Both the position numbers and the translations under genes were made by a program. A DNA stretch of 64,000 nucleotides. Origin: Chryseobacterium sp. SNU WT5. GTDB lineage: Bacteria; Bacteroidota; Bacteroidia; Flavobacteriales; Weeksellaceae. The notes under the pieces are model-generated. The model did no database searches, was not told the origin of the DNA, and saw only the letters and a list, made by a program, of their open reading frames with translations. Location of the stretch: NCBI RefSeq assembly GCF_007362475.1, contig NZ_CP041687.1, positions 62,001 to 126,000 on the forward strand, read 5' to 3'. Of the stretch, positions 27,151-36,176 are shown piece after piece (the stretch's first letter is position 1; every line of letters starts with the position of its first letter).

Positions 27151-27579
27151 CTTAAAAAAAAATTAAAAATTAATACTGTTGAAATTATAAATGAAACTCA
27201 ACAATTGATGAACAAAAATTGATTTCAGGATATAAAAACGAGTGCAAGATACAATTATAAATGATACATGCAAATTTTTTAATAAAAAATAACTTTCTTT
27301 TAACATGGGGAAAAATGTTAATACTTCTCTCCTTTTATTATCGTTGTTTATATTTATGTACATCAGACTTTTCTTACCATATACAAAACACTAAAAATCA
27401 GTAACTTATAAATTAAATAAAAATTATAATATATGTTATGAAGTAAGCGATCAGTAGCGAATAAGTAAAAATGAATACAGCAAAAAATAAATATATGCCT
27501 ATATTTTAAAATCTTTGTAACCTTTTGGCATGTACAATCGTATAATATAATGCAGTCCTAAAGTAGACTGTTTTACTAC
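27151..27579. other. Intergenic region between the RRM gene and rpoD
   Basis: AT-rich divergent control region with no convincing gene. A perfect TAnnTTTG element for either gene is not obvious: TAACCTTTTGG at about 27518 is close for rpoD. A long leader on the RRM side, as in cold-shock genes, would fit but is not shown by the sequence. Confidence 0.5.
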
Positions 27580-28446
27580 ATGAGACAATTAAAAATTACC
27601 AAACAGGTTACCAACAGAGAAACCGCCTCTCTCGACAAGTATTTGCAGGAGATTGGAAAAGTTGATTTGATTACGGCCGACGAAGAAGTTGACTTGGCAC
27701 AAAAAATTCGCGCTGGAGACACCGTGGCTTTGGAGAAATTGATTAAAGCCAACCTCCGTTTCGTAGTATCTGTTTCTAAACAATACCAAAATCAAGGGCT
27801 TTCTTTGCCCGATTTAATAAATGAAGGGAATCTAGGCTTAATGAAAGCTGCGAAAAGATATGATGAAACCAGAGGTTTTAAATTTATCTCGTATGCAGTA
27901 TGGTGGATCCGTCAGTCCATTTTACAGGCGTTGGCAGAACAATCAAGAATTGTAAGATTGCCATTAAATAAAATTGGATCGATCAATAAAATTAACAAAG
28001 CGTATGCACATTTGGAGCAGGAAAACGAAAGACCTCCGTCTCCAGAGGAGTTGGCGGAAGTTTTGGATATGAGCGAATCGGACATTAAAGAATCAATGAA
28101 AAATTCCGGAAGACATTTGTCCATGGATGCACCATTGGTTGAAGGTGAAGATTCTAACTTATATGATGTTTTGCGTTCTGGTGAATCACCAAGCCCAGAT
28201 AAAGACTTGATGTTGGAATCATTACAAATCGAAATCGAAAGAGCGTTGCAAACTTTGACCCCACGTGAGGCAGATTTGGTTCGTTTGTATTTCGGATTGA
28301 ATGGAAAACATCCAATGACTTTGGAAGAAATCGGTGAAACTTTCGATCTAACAAGAGAAAGAGTTCGTCAGATCAAAGAAAAAGCAATTAAAAGATTGAA
28401 ACACAATACGAGAAGTAAAATTCTTAAATCGTATTTAGGTAAATAA
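27580..28446 (+). CDS. rpoD: Primary sigma factor of the Bacteroidota type
   Basis: The 288-residue sigma-70 has the short form typical of the phylum, without a large N-terminal 1.1 region. Region 1.2 is [12 protein letters not shown], 2.1-2.4 is [32 protein letters not shown]... to [12 protein letters not shown] (about 65-118), region 3 is [12 protein letters not shown], and 4.2 is [28 protein letters not shown] (about 248-275). It should recognise the TTG-TAnnTTTG promoters listed across this window. A perfect-palindrome terminator follows. Confidence 0.96.
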   Translation: MRQLKITKQVTNRETASLDKYLQEIGKVDLITADEEVDLAQKIRAGDTVALEKLIKANLRFVVSVSKQYQNQGLSLPDLINEGNLGLMKAAKRYDETRGFKFISYAVWWIRQSILQALAEQSRIVRLPLNKIGSINKINKAYAHLEQENERPPSPEELAEVLDMSESDIKESMKNSGRHLSMDAPLVEGEDSNLYDVLRSGESPSPDKDLMLESLQIEIERALQTLTPREADLVRLYFGLNGKHPMTLEEIGETFDLTRERVRQIKEKAIKRLKHNTRSKILKSYLGK

Positions 28447-28467
28447 ATCTATAAAGATAGCAGAAGA

Positions 28468-28497
28468 AAGGAACTCAACTCGAGTTCCTTTTTTTAT
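28468..28497 (+). terminator. Intrinsic terminator after rpoD
   Basis: AAGGAACTC-(5 nt)-GAGTTCCTT followed by seven T. The opposite arm is A-rich, so it may also serve the converging Crp/Fnr gene, whose 3' end touches it. Confidence 0.92.
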
Positions 28498-29099
28498 GAG
28501 GGTTCGAAATTTTTTCTAACCAGTTCTTTTCTGACTCTACTCAAACTTTCAGGCGTTATTCCAAGATAGGAAGCGACCATCCATTGAGGCACACGTAATA
28601 AAATATCAGGATACATCTTTATAAAGTTTAAGTACCGTTCTTCGGCAGTTTCTGCAAGCAACGAATTAATTCTATTTTGTAAAATCCGAATATGTTTTTG
28701 AAGCAGTATATCATTATTTTCAGAAGTATTCTTGAATACTTCGTTCATTTTAGAGAAAAAAACACTACTCAAAACGCACACTTCAGAATCTTCGACGGCT
28801 TCAATATAATAGTTTGATTTTTCGTTAAAATAAACAGAACTACGATCAGAAATCAACCATTTTTCAGGTGCAAACTGAATGATATGTTCTTTGCCATTTT
28901 TATCAATGGAATACATCCGAAGCAAGCCCTTTTCCACAAAAAAAGTATCACTTCCAATCTCACCTTCTCTTAACAAGAGTTGATTTCTAGCAACCCTTTT
29001 ATAAGTATAATGATTATTACAATCAGCGACTGCATCAACTGGAATTTCTAAAACTTCAGCTAAATATTTGGTGATATTTTGGTGAGAATCACTCATCAT
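28494..29099 (-). CDS. Crp/Fnr-family transcriptional regulator
   Basis: The 201-residue protein has an N-terminal cyclic-nucleotide-binding fold (about 20-140; LLLREGEIGSDTFFVEKGLLRMYSIDKNG) and a C-terminal helix-turn-helix (about 165-195; VPQWMVASYLGITPESLSRVRKEL). No Fnr-type cysteine cluster is present. ATG 29099 and the next codon, ATG 29096, are both possible starts. It begins 2 bp after the YtxJ-like gene, so it belongs to the same transcript as the two bacillithiol-type genes and may control redox-related targets (inference). Confidence 0.9.
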   Translation of the reverse strand: MMSDSHQNITKYLAEVLEIPVDAVADCNNHYTYKRVARNQLLLREGEIGSDTFFVEKGLLRMYSIDKNGKEHIIQFAPEKWLISDRSSVYFNEKSNYYIEAVEDSEVCVLSSVFFSKMNEVFKNTSENNDILLQKHIRILQNRINSLLAETAEERYLNFIKMYPDILLRVPQWMVASYLGITPESLSRVRKELVRKNFEPS

Positions 29100-29101
29100 G
29101 T

Positions 29102-29476
29102 CTAAATCAAAGAAACGGAAATACTTTGGTGAGAAGCATCTTTAATAGCTTTTCCATTTTCTAAAACAATCATTTGTGGACTTTGATGGGTAATTCCAAA
29201 TCGTTCGGCCATTTCATTGGAAATAGATCGATGAGCGATTAAATCTAAAAAGTAATACGCTACATTTTTATCAGAACTCTGAACTTCTTTTTCAAAATTT
29301 TTCAAAACTGTTTTACTGATAAAGCATCTTGTAGAATGTTTAAATAAAACCACTTTTTTTTCAAAGGATTTTTCAATTGCTTTATTTAGATCTTCTTCGG
29401 ATTGTATGTTAATCCAAAATGTAGGTGATGAATCTTTTGTTTCATCGCTGCCGAATATTTTATTTAAAAAGCTCAT
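29102..29476 (-). CDS. ytxJ: YtxJ-like bacillithiol-system protein
   Basis: The 124-residue thioredoxin-fold protein has the family's HSTRCFIS at the active site (about 47-54). YtxJ of Firmicutes has Cys-Pro-Ile-Ser there, so the Pro is replaced by Phe here. FGITHQSPQMIVLENGK carries the cis-Pro region. The family is thought to act as a bacilliredoxin (established for relatives, not tested here). It sits between the YfiT-like gene (43 bp upstream) and the Crp/Fnr gene. Confidence 0.85.
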   Translation of the reverse strand: MSFLNKIFGSDETKDSSPTFWINIQSEEDLNKAIEKSFEKKVVLFKHSTRCFISKTVLKNFEKEVQSSDKNVAYYFLDLIAHRSISNEMAERFGITHQSPQMIVLENGKAIKDASHQSISVSLI

Positions 29477-29519
29477 ATATTATTTTATTTATATCTAAAT
29501 ATGGGATCTTATAAGGTTA

Positions 29520-30056
29520 CTACCAATTATGTTCCTGTCTTAAGTTTTCAATTTGAGCCAGATGGTGGTCACAATGCCAGGCATAAAAAGCCAAACTTTC
29601 TTTTAGAGAAATATCTCTATTTTGTTCAGGGTGATGAAAAGTACTGGTAAACTCACGATTTGTGAGTGATTTCAGTTCAAAAACCCATCTTTTGTGCAAG
29701 CCTTTCAAAATTTGTAAAGCAGGTTTTATATCGATACTGAAAGAATCCTGTAATTCTGCCCACTTTGCTTCATCATAACATTTTACCGTGGGGTTATCCT
29801 CCGTAAGTGCTAATTTAAAACGCAGAAAACTATTCATATGACTGTCGGATAAATGATTAACAAGCTGGCGAACTTTCCAACCTCCCTCTCTATATTGGGT
29901 ATCAAGCTGGTCATCATTCCAATATGCTACCAAATTTTTTAATTTACCAGGAAAATCTTTAAGTGTTTTTATATGACGATCAAGGTCTTGGTCAGAAATC
30001 TTCTCAGGTAGCTGAAACTTCCCTATTGGGTATTTCTTAAGTTCTAAATTGTCCAT
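29520..30056 (-). CDS. bstA: YfiT/BstA-like bacillithiol transferase (DinB-fold)
   Basis: The 178 residues form a four-helix DinB-type bundle. Predicted metal-binding histidines lie in QLVNHLSDSHMN (about 65-76) and AWHCDHHLAQI (about 160-170). The start MDNLELKKYPIGKFQLPEK matches YfiT of Bacillus, which conjugates bacillithiol to reactive compounds. The gene heads a leftward set with ytxJ and the Crp/Fnr gene. Confidence 0.88.
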   Translation of the reverse strand: MDNLELKKYPIGKFQLPEKISDQDLDRHIKTLKDFPGKLKNLVAYWNDDQLDTQYREGGWKVRQLVNHLSDSHMNSFLRFKLALTEDNPTVKCYDEAKWAELQDSFSIDIKPALQILKGLHKRWVFELKSLTNREFTSTFHHPEQNRDISLKESLAFYAWHCDHHLAQIENLRQEHNW

Positions 30057-30173
30057 TTTTATTGTATGTTTTGACGATTTGGCTCATCCTTTCTTTTGGC
30101 TGACCTTTTGCGTTTTGTTTTGTAAATTTACTACAAAATTAATTGTATTAAGTCGGAATCTAAATTTTAAAAT

Positions 30174-30779
30174 ATGAAAAAAGCCTTAATAATAGTTGAC
30201 GTTCAAAATGATTTTTGCGAAGGTGGAGCTCTTGCTGTACCAGGTTCTAACGAAGTTATTCCTTATATTAATCTATTAATGAAAGATAATGAATATGATC
30301 AGATTATCCTAACGCAAGACTGGCATCCGGCAGATCATAAGAGTTTTGCTTCTACCAATGGTAAAAAGGTCGGTGATACCATTATTCTCAATGGCATTCC
30401 ACAATTTATGTGGCCAGATCATTGTATTCAGGGAACTCATGGTGCAGAATTTCATCCCGATTTAAATCAAGATAAAGTTACCCATATTGTTCAGAAAGGA
30501 ACTAATGCAGAGTTCGACAGTTACAGTGGATTTCAGGATAATAACCATTTTGTAAAAACAGGATTAGATGATTTTTTAAAATATCATGATATTCAATTAT
30601 TAGAAATTGTTGGATTTGCTTTAGATTATTGCGTAAAATACACCTGTTTAGATGCTGCTCAACTGGGTTATGTTACGTGTCTGCATTTTAATGGAACCCG
30701 TGCGGTTAATGTAAAACCTGACAACGGTAAAGATGCAATTTACGAAATGCTACAAAAAACAGTTACCGTTTTAGGATAA
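30174..30779 (+). CDS. pncA: Nicotinamidase / pyrazinamidase
   Basis: Converts nicotinamide to nicotinate in NAD salvage. The 201 residues have the catalytic Asp in IVDVQNDFCEGGAL (about 7-20), the metal residues in TQDWHPADHKSF, and the nucleophile Cys in VGFALDYCVKYT. Length is normal. Read alone it is monocistronic, and a hairpin terminator follows. Confidence 0.95.
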   Translation: MKKALIIVDVQNDFCEGGALAVPGSNEVIPYINLLMKDNEYDQIILTQDWHPADHKSFASTNGKKVGDTIILNGIPQFMWPDHCIQGTHGAEFHPDLNQDKVTHIVQKGTNAEFDSYSGFQDNNHFVKTGLDDFLKYHDIQLLEIVGFALDYCVKYTCLDAAQLGYVTCLHFNGTRAVNVKPDNGKDAIYEMLQKTVTVLG

Positions 30780-30803
30780 ATCAAGTAAGAATAATTACCG
30801 CTT

Positions 30804-30833
30804 AAACTCCGCATTTTTTGTGTGGAGTTTTTT
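30804..30833 (+). terminator. Intrinsic terminator after pncA
   Basis: AAACTCC / GGAGTTT stem with a loop of about 13 nt, then a T-run. Confidence 0.8.
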
Positions 30834-30879
30834 GTTTGTCGATTTGCTTTAAAAATTCTACTTTTAGGAAAATTTTACT

Positions 30880-32427
30880 TTGAAAAGAATACTTCTACTA
30901 TCTTCACTGTTTATCATATCTTCTTGTGTTTCGGTGAAGAAACATAATGAGAAATTGGAGATTCCTATTTCCGTGGAAAAATTAAAAGAAGATATTGATT
31001 ATACCCATCGTAAATTAGAGCAACTGCATCCTAAACTGTATTGGTATATTTCCAAAGAAGAATTGGATTATAAGTTTGACAGTTTAAAAACCACCATTCA
31101 AAAACCTTTAAAACCAAATGAATTTTACCAAAAGCTGGCACCCATTATTGCAAAAGTAAGGGAAGGACATTTGCGATTATACCCCTACCAGAAACGCCTG
31201 ACCAAGAAAGAAATTAAAGATCTAGAAAAACAGAAAGGATTGTTGGGACGGTACAATTTTGTGATCGATCAGGATCGTATTTTTGTGAAAGATAATGCAG
31301 ACAAAATTGAAAACATGAATGTGGGAACGGAGATCTTAACAATAAAAGATATTCCAGTAAAAGATCTGCTCGACAAATATAGACCTATTGTTAATAGTGA
31401 TGGCTTCAATACTACTTTTCAAAAATATTCTTTGGCGCGAAGCTGGCCAGGATTTTTCACAGCAGAATATGGAATTCTGGACAGTGTGAAAATTGAAGCG
31501 AAATACCAAAATCAGCTAAAAACATTTTACCTGCATCGAGAAAAAATCACCAAAGAAGAAAAGGTAAAAACAGAGCAGGAAAATAAAAAACTAACTAAAA
31601 GCCAAGCGGGCAAAACTAAAGATTACAATATTGTTACAAGAAGTTTCAATCGTGACTTACAGTTTCCCATGAAAGATTCCACGGTTGCTTACATGAAGAT
31701 CAAAACTTTTTCCGGAACCTATTCCCGCAAATTTTATAGACAAAGTTTTGCAATGTTGAAAAAATCACCCGCAAAGTACTTAATTTTAGATGTTCGGGAT
31801 AATTTGGGTGGTTCTCTATCGGAAATTAGAAACCTCTATTCTTATTTGGTAGATGAAAAATTTGAATTCGTTACTGGCGAAGTAACTTCTCGTTCCTCAT
31901 TAATACAAGCCGATTATTTCGAATTTGTTCCAACATTGGCCAAACCTATCGCCGCAATCACTTATCCGCTTTATTTAATAGCTACTTCATTATCAATAAA
32001 AAAGCAAGAAAATAAATTTTATTTAAGAAATATAGGAACTTTCTCATTAAAAGAACCAAAACGAAATCACTTCGCTGGAGAAATATATGTTTTAATTAAT
32101 GGAAGTAGTTTTTCTGCATCTTCCATTATCTCCTCAAAATTGAAAGCTGAGAAAAGAGCATTTCTTGTTGGAGAAGAAACAGGCGGTGCTAACGACGGAA
32201 CTGTTGCGGGTAGATATGCAACCACAAAATTGCCCAATTCAAAATTAAAATTACCCGTTGGTTTAATACTTATACAACCTAAAATTCAGTTCACCGAAAC
32301 TAAAAAAGGAGTTCTCCCAGACCACGAAATGATACCAACTTTGCAAGAAATTTTACAAAAAAAAGATCTTCAACTGGAATGGATCATGAATGAAATAAAA
32401 AATAATGGCAACTCTACTAAAGTGTAA
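30880..32427 (+). CDS. S41-family peptidase, lipoprotein
   Basis: A 515-residue tail-specific-protease-like enzyme. Signal peptide KRILLLSSLFIISSC has a lipobox with Cys16, so it is predicted to be a membrane-anchored lipoprotein. Residues 30-260 form an N-terminal region, with a PDZ-like part around NVGTEILTIKDIPV. The S41 domain has LILDVRDNLGGSLSEI and the nucleophile region INGSSFSASSIIS (about 408-420), then EETGGANDGT. Translation appears to begin at TTG 30880, since the signal peptide directly follows it and no ATG is placed better. Substrate unknown. Confidence 0.88.
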   Translation: MKRILLLSSLFIISSCVSVKKHNEKLEIPISVEKLKEDIDYTHRKLEQLHPKLYWYISKEELDYKFDSLKTTIQKPLKPNEFYQKLAPIIAKVREGHLRLYPYQKRLTKKEIKDLEKQKGLLGRYNFVIDQDRIFVKDNADKIENMNVGTEILTIKDIPVKDLLDKYRPIVNSDGFNTTFQKYSLARSWPGFFTAEYGILDSVKIEAKYQNQLKTFYLHREKITKEEKVKTEQENKKLTKSQAGKTKDYNIVTRSFNRDLQFPMKDSTVAYMKIKTFSGTYSRKFYRQSFAMLKKSPAKYLILDVRDNLGGSLSEIRNLYSYLVDEKFEFVTGEVTSRSSLIQADYFEFVPTLAKPIAAITYPLYLIATSLSIKKQENKFYLRNIGTFSLKEPKRNHFAGEIYVLINGSSFSASSIISSKLKAEKRAFLVGEETGGANDGTVAGRYATTKLPNSKLKLPVGLILIQPKIQFTETKKGVLPDHEMIPTLQEILQKKDLQLEWIMNEIKNNGNSTKV

Positions 32428-32443
32428 TTGATTCCTTCATAAA

Positions 32444-32468
32444 AGAAGCCTTCGATTAGAAAGCTTCT
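32444..32468 (+). terminator. Weak intrinsic terminator after the S41 gene
   Basis: AGAAGC / GCTTCT hairpin followed by ATTTATTTTATTTTTT, rightward. Confidence 0.55.
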
Positions 32469-32534
32469 ATTTATTTTATTTTTTAATGTAATTCCGTTTT
32501 CAATCTTGATGATTTGCGGATATGCATTTATAAT

Positions 32535-32912
32535 TTAGTTGTAATGTTCTACGCCTAAGATCTCAATTTGTTTTTCTCCATCTTCAAAAGGCCACTGAAT
32601 AATATCTCCTACTTTATTTCCAACAGTTGCCAAACCGATTGGGGATAGAATTGAATACTTGCCATTTTTAATTTTTTCTCTGCTGGTCTGTACAAACAGG
32701 TATTTTTCTTCTTCATTAGTAGCAGTATTCTTTATTTTTATTTCACAGTTTACCGTAACAACGTCATTTGGTAAATCTTTACGCAGTACCTGCTTCGCAC
32801 TTTTAAGTTGATCTAATAGAAGTTGCTCCTCTTGAATAGTTGTTCTCTTTCTTCTCAAATGATCTTTAATTAAATCATAAATTCCCGTAGTTAAAACTAT
32901 ATTTTCTGACAT
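32535..32912 (-). CDS. GreA/GreB C-terminal-domain-like protein
   Basis: It has 125 residues from ATG 32912; a longer in-frame extension upstream to 33011 reads as non-coding. The middle and end (TSREKIKNGKYSILSPIGLATVGNKVGD and WPFEDGEKQIEILGVEHY) match the FKBP-like C-terminal half of GreA/GreB/Rnk. The N-terminal part is helical but much shorter than the GreA coiled coil and lacks its acidic tip as far as I can see. It may therefore bind RNA polymerase without cleavage-stimulating activity (inference). Confidence 0.82.
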   Translation of the reverse strand: MSENIVLTTGIYDLIKDHLRRKRTTIQEEQLLLDQLKSAKQVLRKDLPNDVVTVNCEIKIKNTATNEEEKYLFVQTSREKIKNGKYSILSPIGLATVGNKVGDIIQWPFEDGEKQIEILGVEHYN

Positions 32913-33410
32913 GATATATTGGTATAAATTTATTTTTTGAATGCTTAAATAGAACTCAGACAGAAACATCAAGCACAAAGATTGTGTTGTTATTTTGCAA
33001 ATTGCATCCAAAATTGAAATGAGTGAGTATTTAAATTGTACACAACCCTGCCCTGAATCTTGACAGGGTGGATTAAATGAACTCTTTAGAACTTTTCAGA
33101 AAATTGTCATCATGGAGATAGGGTAAAAATAACGAATTTTTCTCAGCGAAGAAATTCACTGAAAAAAAATAAATATTTGTTATTTCTATCATCATAACTA
33201 ACGAAGGTAAGGCTAATAAAGGACAATAACAAAGATTTATCTCCTGAGGTCGGTATTGATAATTATTTTGATGTTGATAAAAGGTATCCCCTTAGTTTAA
33301 AAATGTACCTTTTGATAATACAAAAAAAGTCTATTAAATGATTTAATAGACTTCGTTAGAGAAAACCCACATTTTGTAGGGTTTATATTATTTAAAGCAG
33401 AAATAATAAA
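32913..33410. other. Intergenic region upstream of the GreA/B-like gene and downstream of hutU
   Basis: No gene is supported. It holds a small palindrome (ACCCTG at 33045-33050 with CAGGGT at 33064-33069) near CTTGACAGG, similar in wording to the CTTGACAAG palindrome before hutU, and the hutU terminator. A short readable stretch around 33235-33330 could be a decayed gene fragment, but it matches nothing I know. Confidence 0.5.
33327..33353 (-). terminator. Intrinsic terminator after hutU
   Basis: AAGTCTATTAAAT with its complement ATTTAATAGACTT forms a long AT stem, followed by seven T on the minus strand. A second smaller hairpin (AAACCC/GGGTTT, 33363-33384) lies just before it. Confidence 0.8.
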
Positions 33411-35399
33411 TTATGCAAGAAGGTCTTCGTTGACACTATTTGGTAATGTTACTTTTAAATTAGGTTCAATTTCCATGGCACGTTTAATGGCAAAAATTGC
33501 ACCTTCATTTCTGGCCCAACTTCTTCTCGAAATTCCATTATTAACATCCCAGAAAAGCATAGACTTTAATCTACGATCTGCATCTTCACTTCCATCGAGC
33601 AACATTCCGAAACCACCATTGATTACTTCGCCCCAGCCAACTCCGCCTCCATTATGAATGGAAACCCAAGTTGCACCACGGAAACTGTCGCCAATTACAT
33701 TCTGAATCGCCATATCTGCCGTAAATCTTGAACCATCATATATATTAGAAGTTTCGCGGTAAGGAGAATCTGTCCCCGAAACATCGTGATGATCTCTTCC
33801 TAAAACGACCAGTCCAATTTCTCCATTTTTAATGGCTTTGTTAAAGGTTTCTGCGATTTTCATTCTTCCTTCTGCGTCTGCATAAAGAATCCTTGCCTGG
33901 GAACCAACCACTAATTTATTTTCTTGTGCTCCTTTAATCCAAGTGATATTATCCTGCATTTGTTGCTGAATTTCAGTCGGTGAATTCTTCATGATTTCTT
34001 CTAAAACCGAACATGCAATTTCATCAGTTTTCTGAAGATCTTCCGGTTTCCCACTGGCACAAACCCAGCGAAACGGTCCGAAACCAAAATCGAAACACAT
34101 TGGCCCCATAATATCCTGAACATAACTTGGGAATTTAAATTCCCTTCCTAAGGTTGGATTTTCCGCCATAACATCTGCTCCAGCTCTACTCGCTTCCAGT
34201 AAAAAGGCATTTCCGTAATCAAAGAAATAAGTTCCTTTATCGGTATGTCTATTTATGGCTTTCGCATGTCTTCTTAAACTTTCCTGAACTTTCTCTTTAA
34301 ATAATTCAGGATTTTCAGCCATCATTTTATTGGCTTCTTCAAAAGGAATTCCGACTGGATAATATCCTCCAGCCCATGGATTATGAAGCGAAGTTTGGTC
34401 AGACCCAATATCGATGTGTAAATTTTCTTGGTCGAATTTTTCCCAGACTTCAACTACATTTCCGAGATAAGCCAACGAAACAGTTTCTTTATTTTCCTGT
34501 GCTTTTCGAACTCTTTCAACCAGTTCATCTAAATTTTCATGAATTTCATCAATCCATTTTTGCTCGTGACGGATCTTGGTAATTTTCGGATTTACTTCTG
34601 CACAAACGGTAATACATCCGGCGATATTTCCGGCTTTTGGTTGCGCACCAGACATTCCACCTAAACCTGAAGTGACAAACAGTCCACCTTTCGGTTCTTT
34701 TTTAATTTTCCTAAAAGCATTCAAAACGGTAATGGTAGTTCCATGAACAATCCCTTGCGGGCCAATATACATATAGCTACCAGCCGTCATTTGTCCATAT
34801 TGTGAAACACCCAATGCATTAAGTTTTTCCCAATCATCAGGTTTTGAATAATTTGGAATCACCATACCGTTAGTTACAACAACTCTTGGCGCTTCTTTAT
34901 GACTCGGAAATAAGCCCATCGGATGTCCCGAATACATAGTCAAAGTTTGGTCATCGGTCATCTCCGACAAATATTTCATCGTCAAAAGATATTGTGCCCA
35001 GTTTTGAAAAACCGCTCCATTTCCACCGTAAGTAATTAATTCATGTGGGTGTTGTGCTACCGCGTAATCCAAATTATTTTGAATCATCAACATGATCGAT
35101 TTTGCCTGTTCCGATTTTCCTGGATATTCTTTAATGGAACGTGCTTTTATTTCATAATCCGGACGAAAACGATACATATAAATTCGTCCATACTTCTCCA
35201 ATTCTTCTTTAAACTCTGGTAAAAGTTCAGCATGAAATTTGGGCTCAAAATAACGCAATGCATTCTTTAATGCCAGTTTCTTTTCTTCTGCTGTGAGTAT
35301 ATCTTTCCGTTTCGGTGCGTGATTAATTTGGGGATCGTAAGGTTTAATTGCAGGAAGTTCATTTGGAATTCCTTGTTGTATCTGTTCTTGAAAAGTCAT
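33411..35399 (-). CDS. hutU: Urocanate hydratase
   Basis: Converts urocanate to imidazolonepropionate in histidine degradation, with NAD+ as electrophile. The 662 residues are the long form also seen in other Bacteroidota and in eukaryotes; classical bacterial HutU is near 555. Marks: TYGGNGAVFQNWAQYLLTM, SGHPMGLFPS, the NAD loop VTSGLGGMSGAQPKAG, GCITVCAEV, IGSDQTSLHNPWAGGYYP and VQNVIGDSFRGATWVSIHNGGGVGWG. No hutH or hutI is nearby, so the pathway genes are dispersed. Confidence 0.95.
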   Translation of the reverse strand: MTFQEQIQQGIPNELPAIKPYDPQINHAPKRKDILTAEEKKLALKNALRYFEPKFHAELLPEFKEELEKYGRIYMYRFRPDYEIKARSIKEYPGKSEQAKSIMLMIQNNLDYAVAQHPHELITYGGNGAVFQNWAQYLLTMKYLSEMTDDQTLTMYSGHPMGLFPSHKEAPRVVVTNGMVIPNYSKPDDWEKLNALGVSQYGQMTAGSYMYIGPQGIVHGTTITVLNAFRKIKKEPKGGLFVTSGLGGMSGAQPKAGNIAGCITVCAEVNPKITKIRHEQKWIDEIHENLDELVERVRKAQENKETVSLAYLGNVVEVWEKFDQENLHIDIGSDQTSLHNPWAGGYYPVGIPFEEANKMMAENPELFKEKVQESLRRHAKAINRHTDKGTYFFDYGNAFLLEASRAGADVMAENPTLGREFKFPSYVQDIMGPMCFDFGFGPFRWVCASGKPEDLQKTDEIACSVLEEIMKNSPTEIQQQMQDNITWIKGAQENKLVVGSQARILYADAEGRMKIAETFNKAIKNGEIGLVVLGRDHHDVSGTDSPYRETSNIYDGSRFTADMAIQNVIGDSFRGATWVSIHNGGGVGWGEVINGGFGMLLDGSEDADRRLKSMLFWDVNNGISRRSWARNEGAIFAIKRAMEIEPNLKVTLPNSVNEDLLA

Positions 35400-35423
35400 G
35401 ATTATAATTAGGTTTTTAAACTA

Positions 35424-35454
35424 ACCTTGTCAAGATCCAGAACCTTGACAAGAT
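35424..35454. repeat. Palindromic CTTGTCAAG / CTTGACAAG repeat
   Basis: AACCTTGTCAAGATCC followed by AACCTTGACAAGAT: two units that are near reverse complements, so they form a 9-bp hairpin (35426-35434 with 35444-35452). It lies just before the hutU start and resembles a scattered flavobacterial palindrome (from memory). Confidence 0.6.
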
Positions 35455-35578
35455 TTTCGGTTACGAAACTTTAAAGATATTCAAATTGTAAAATACAAAG
35501 CAAAGAAAAGAGGAAAAAAATCCCCTCATTTAGAATTGAATATAAAGAAACCTTACTCAGAAAGTAAGGTTTAGCGTG

Positions 35579-35872
35579 CTAAGAAAGAAGGTCTTCATTG
35601 GTTTCCTCGTGATTATCTTCATTGTCACTGAGACTGTAGAAATTATTTTCTTCGTCTTCTGAACCAATTGCTTCCATTGCATCATCGGCGCTTGAACCTG
35701 GAACATCCAAATCATCACCTAATCTTTCTGGACCTTTCTTTTCATGTAAAATTGGATTTCCATTTCCATCCAATGAAACATGTTCTTCTTGATTGAAAAT
35801 ATCTTTATCCGAACTATAGTTCATTTCTTTCAAATTTTCATTTTGTTCACTGGTGTTATCTTGTGGTATCAT
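35579..35872 (-). CDS. Small acidic protein, unknown function
   Basis: The 97-residue protein is strongly acidic and polar, with no signal peptide or membrane segment and a clear Glu/Asp-rich tail (AIGSEDEENNFYSLSDNEDNHEE). It is probably disordered. The ATG and stop are clean, and relatives with the same SEDEENN-Y-SL wording exist in Chryseobacterium from memory. Function unknown. Confidence 0.75.
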   Translation of the reverse strand: MIPQDNTSEQNENLKEMNYSSDKDIFNQEEHVSLDGNGNPILHEKKGPERLGDDLDVPGSSADDAMEAIGSEDEENNFYSLSDNEDNHEETNEDLLS

Positions 35873-35976
35873 AATATAAAGTTTTAGTGTGATTTTAATG
35901 TGACAAAAATGATTCCAAACTTATTTAAACTGGTCGTTTGTAAAAATAGCAAGCATTAGAGTAACTGAAAAAATTC

Positions 35977-35984
35977 TATATTTG
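35977..35984 (+). promoter_or_regulatory. -7 promoter element of the riboswitch transcript
   Basis: TATATTTG, about 9 nt before the P1 stem of the riboswitch. No TTG is seen at the ideal distance. Confidence 0.55.
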
Positions 35985-35992
35985 TGGTTGAT

Positions 35993-36133
35993 ATTTCAAT
36001 TTAAAGGTGAATCGTGTGCAAATCACGAACTGTCGCGCAACTGTAATCCGCTCTCGGAAAGTCAGATCCCTGATTTGAAATTAAAAATGCTTTCGCGATT
36101 TGAAGCAGAAAATTTAATTGACAATTCTGTCAG
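35993..36133 (+). promoter_or_regulatory. Compact cobalamin-type riboswitch with expression platform
   Basis: The aptamer reads ATTTCAA (35993-35999, P1), GGTGAATCGTGTGCAAATC (from 36006), CACGAACTGTCGCGCAACTG and TAA, then AGTCAGATCCCTG (36060-36072, B12-box-like), then TTGAAAT (36075-36081), which pairs perfectly with P1. Between the core and the B12 box it is far shorter than the textbook element. Hairpins follow at 36088-36107 and 36118-36133 (TTGACA-ATTC-TGTCAG, then CTTTTCTGTT), which could serve as an expression platform. The downstream gene is a thioesterase, an unusual target. Confidence 0.85.
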
Positions 36134-36176
36134 CTTTTCTGTTCATTTCAATTATTAATGTTTTAATTCAATAACA

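Noticed and set aside
27163-27363. Possible small gene on the - strand between the RRM gene and rpoD
   Set aside because: Composition follows plain AT-rich sequence, with no promoter, family match or terminator.
32913-33011. Extended N-terminus of the GreA/B-like gene
   Set aside because: Non-coding in look (Cys/Phe/Leu-rich, no family match); the start MSENIVLTTGIYD fits.
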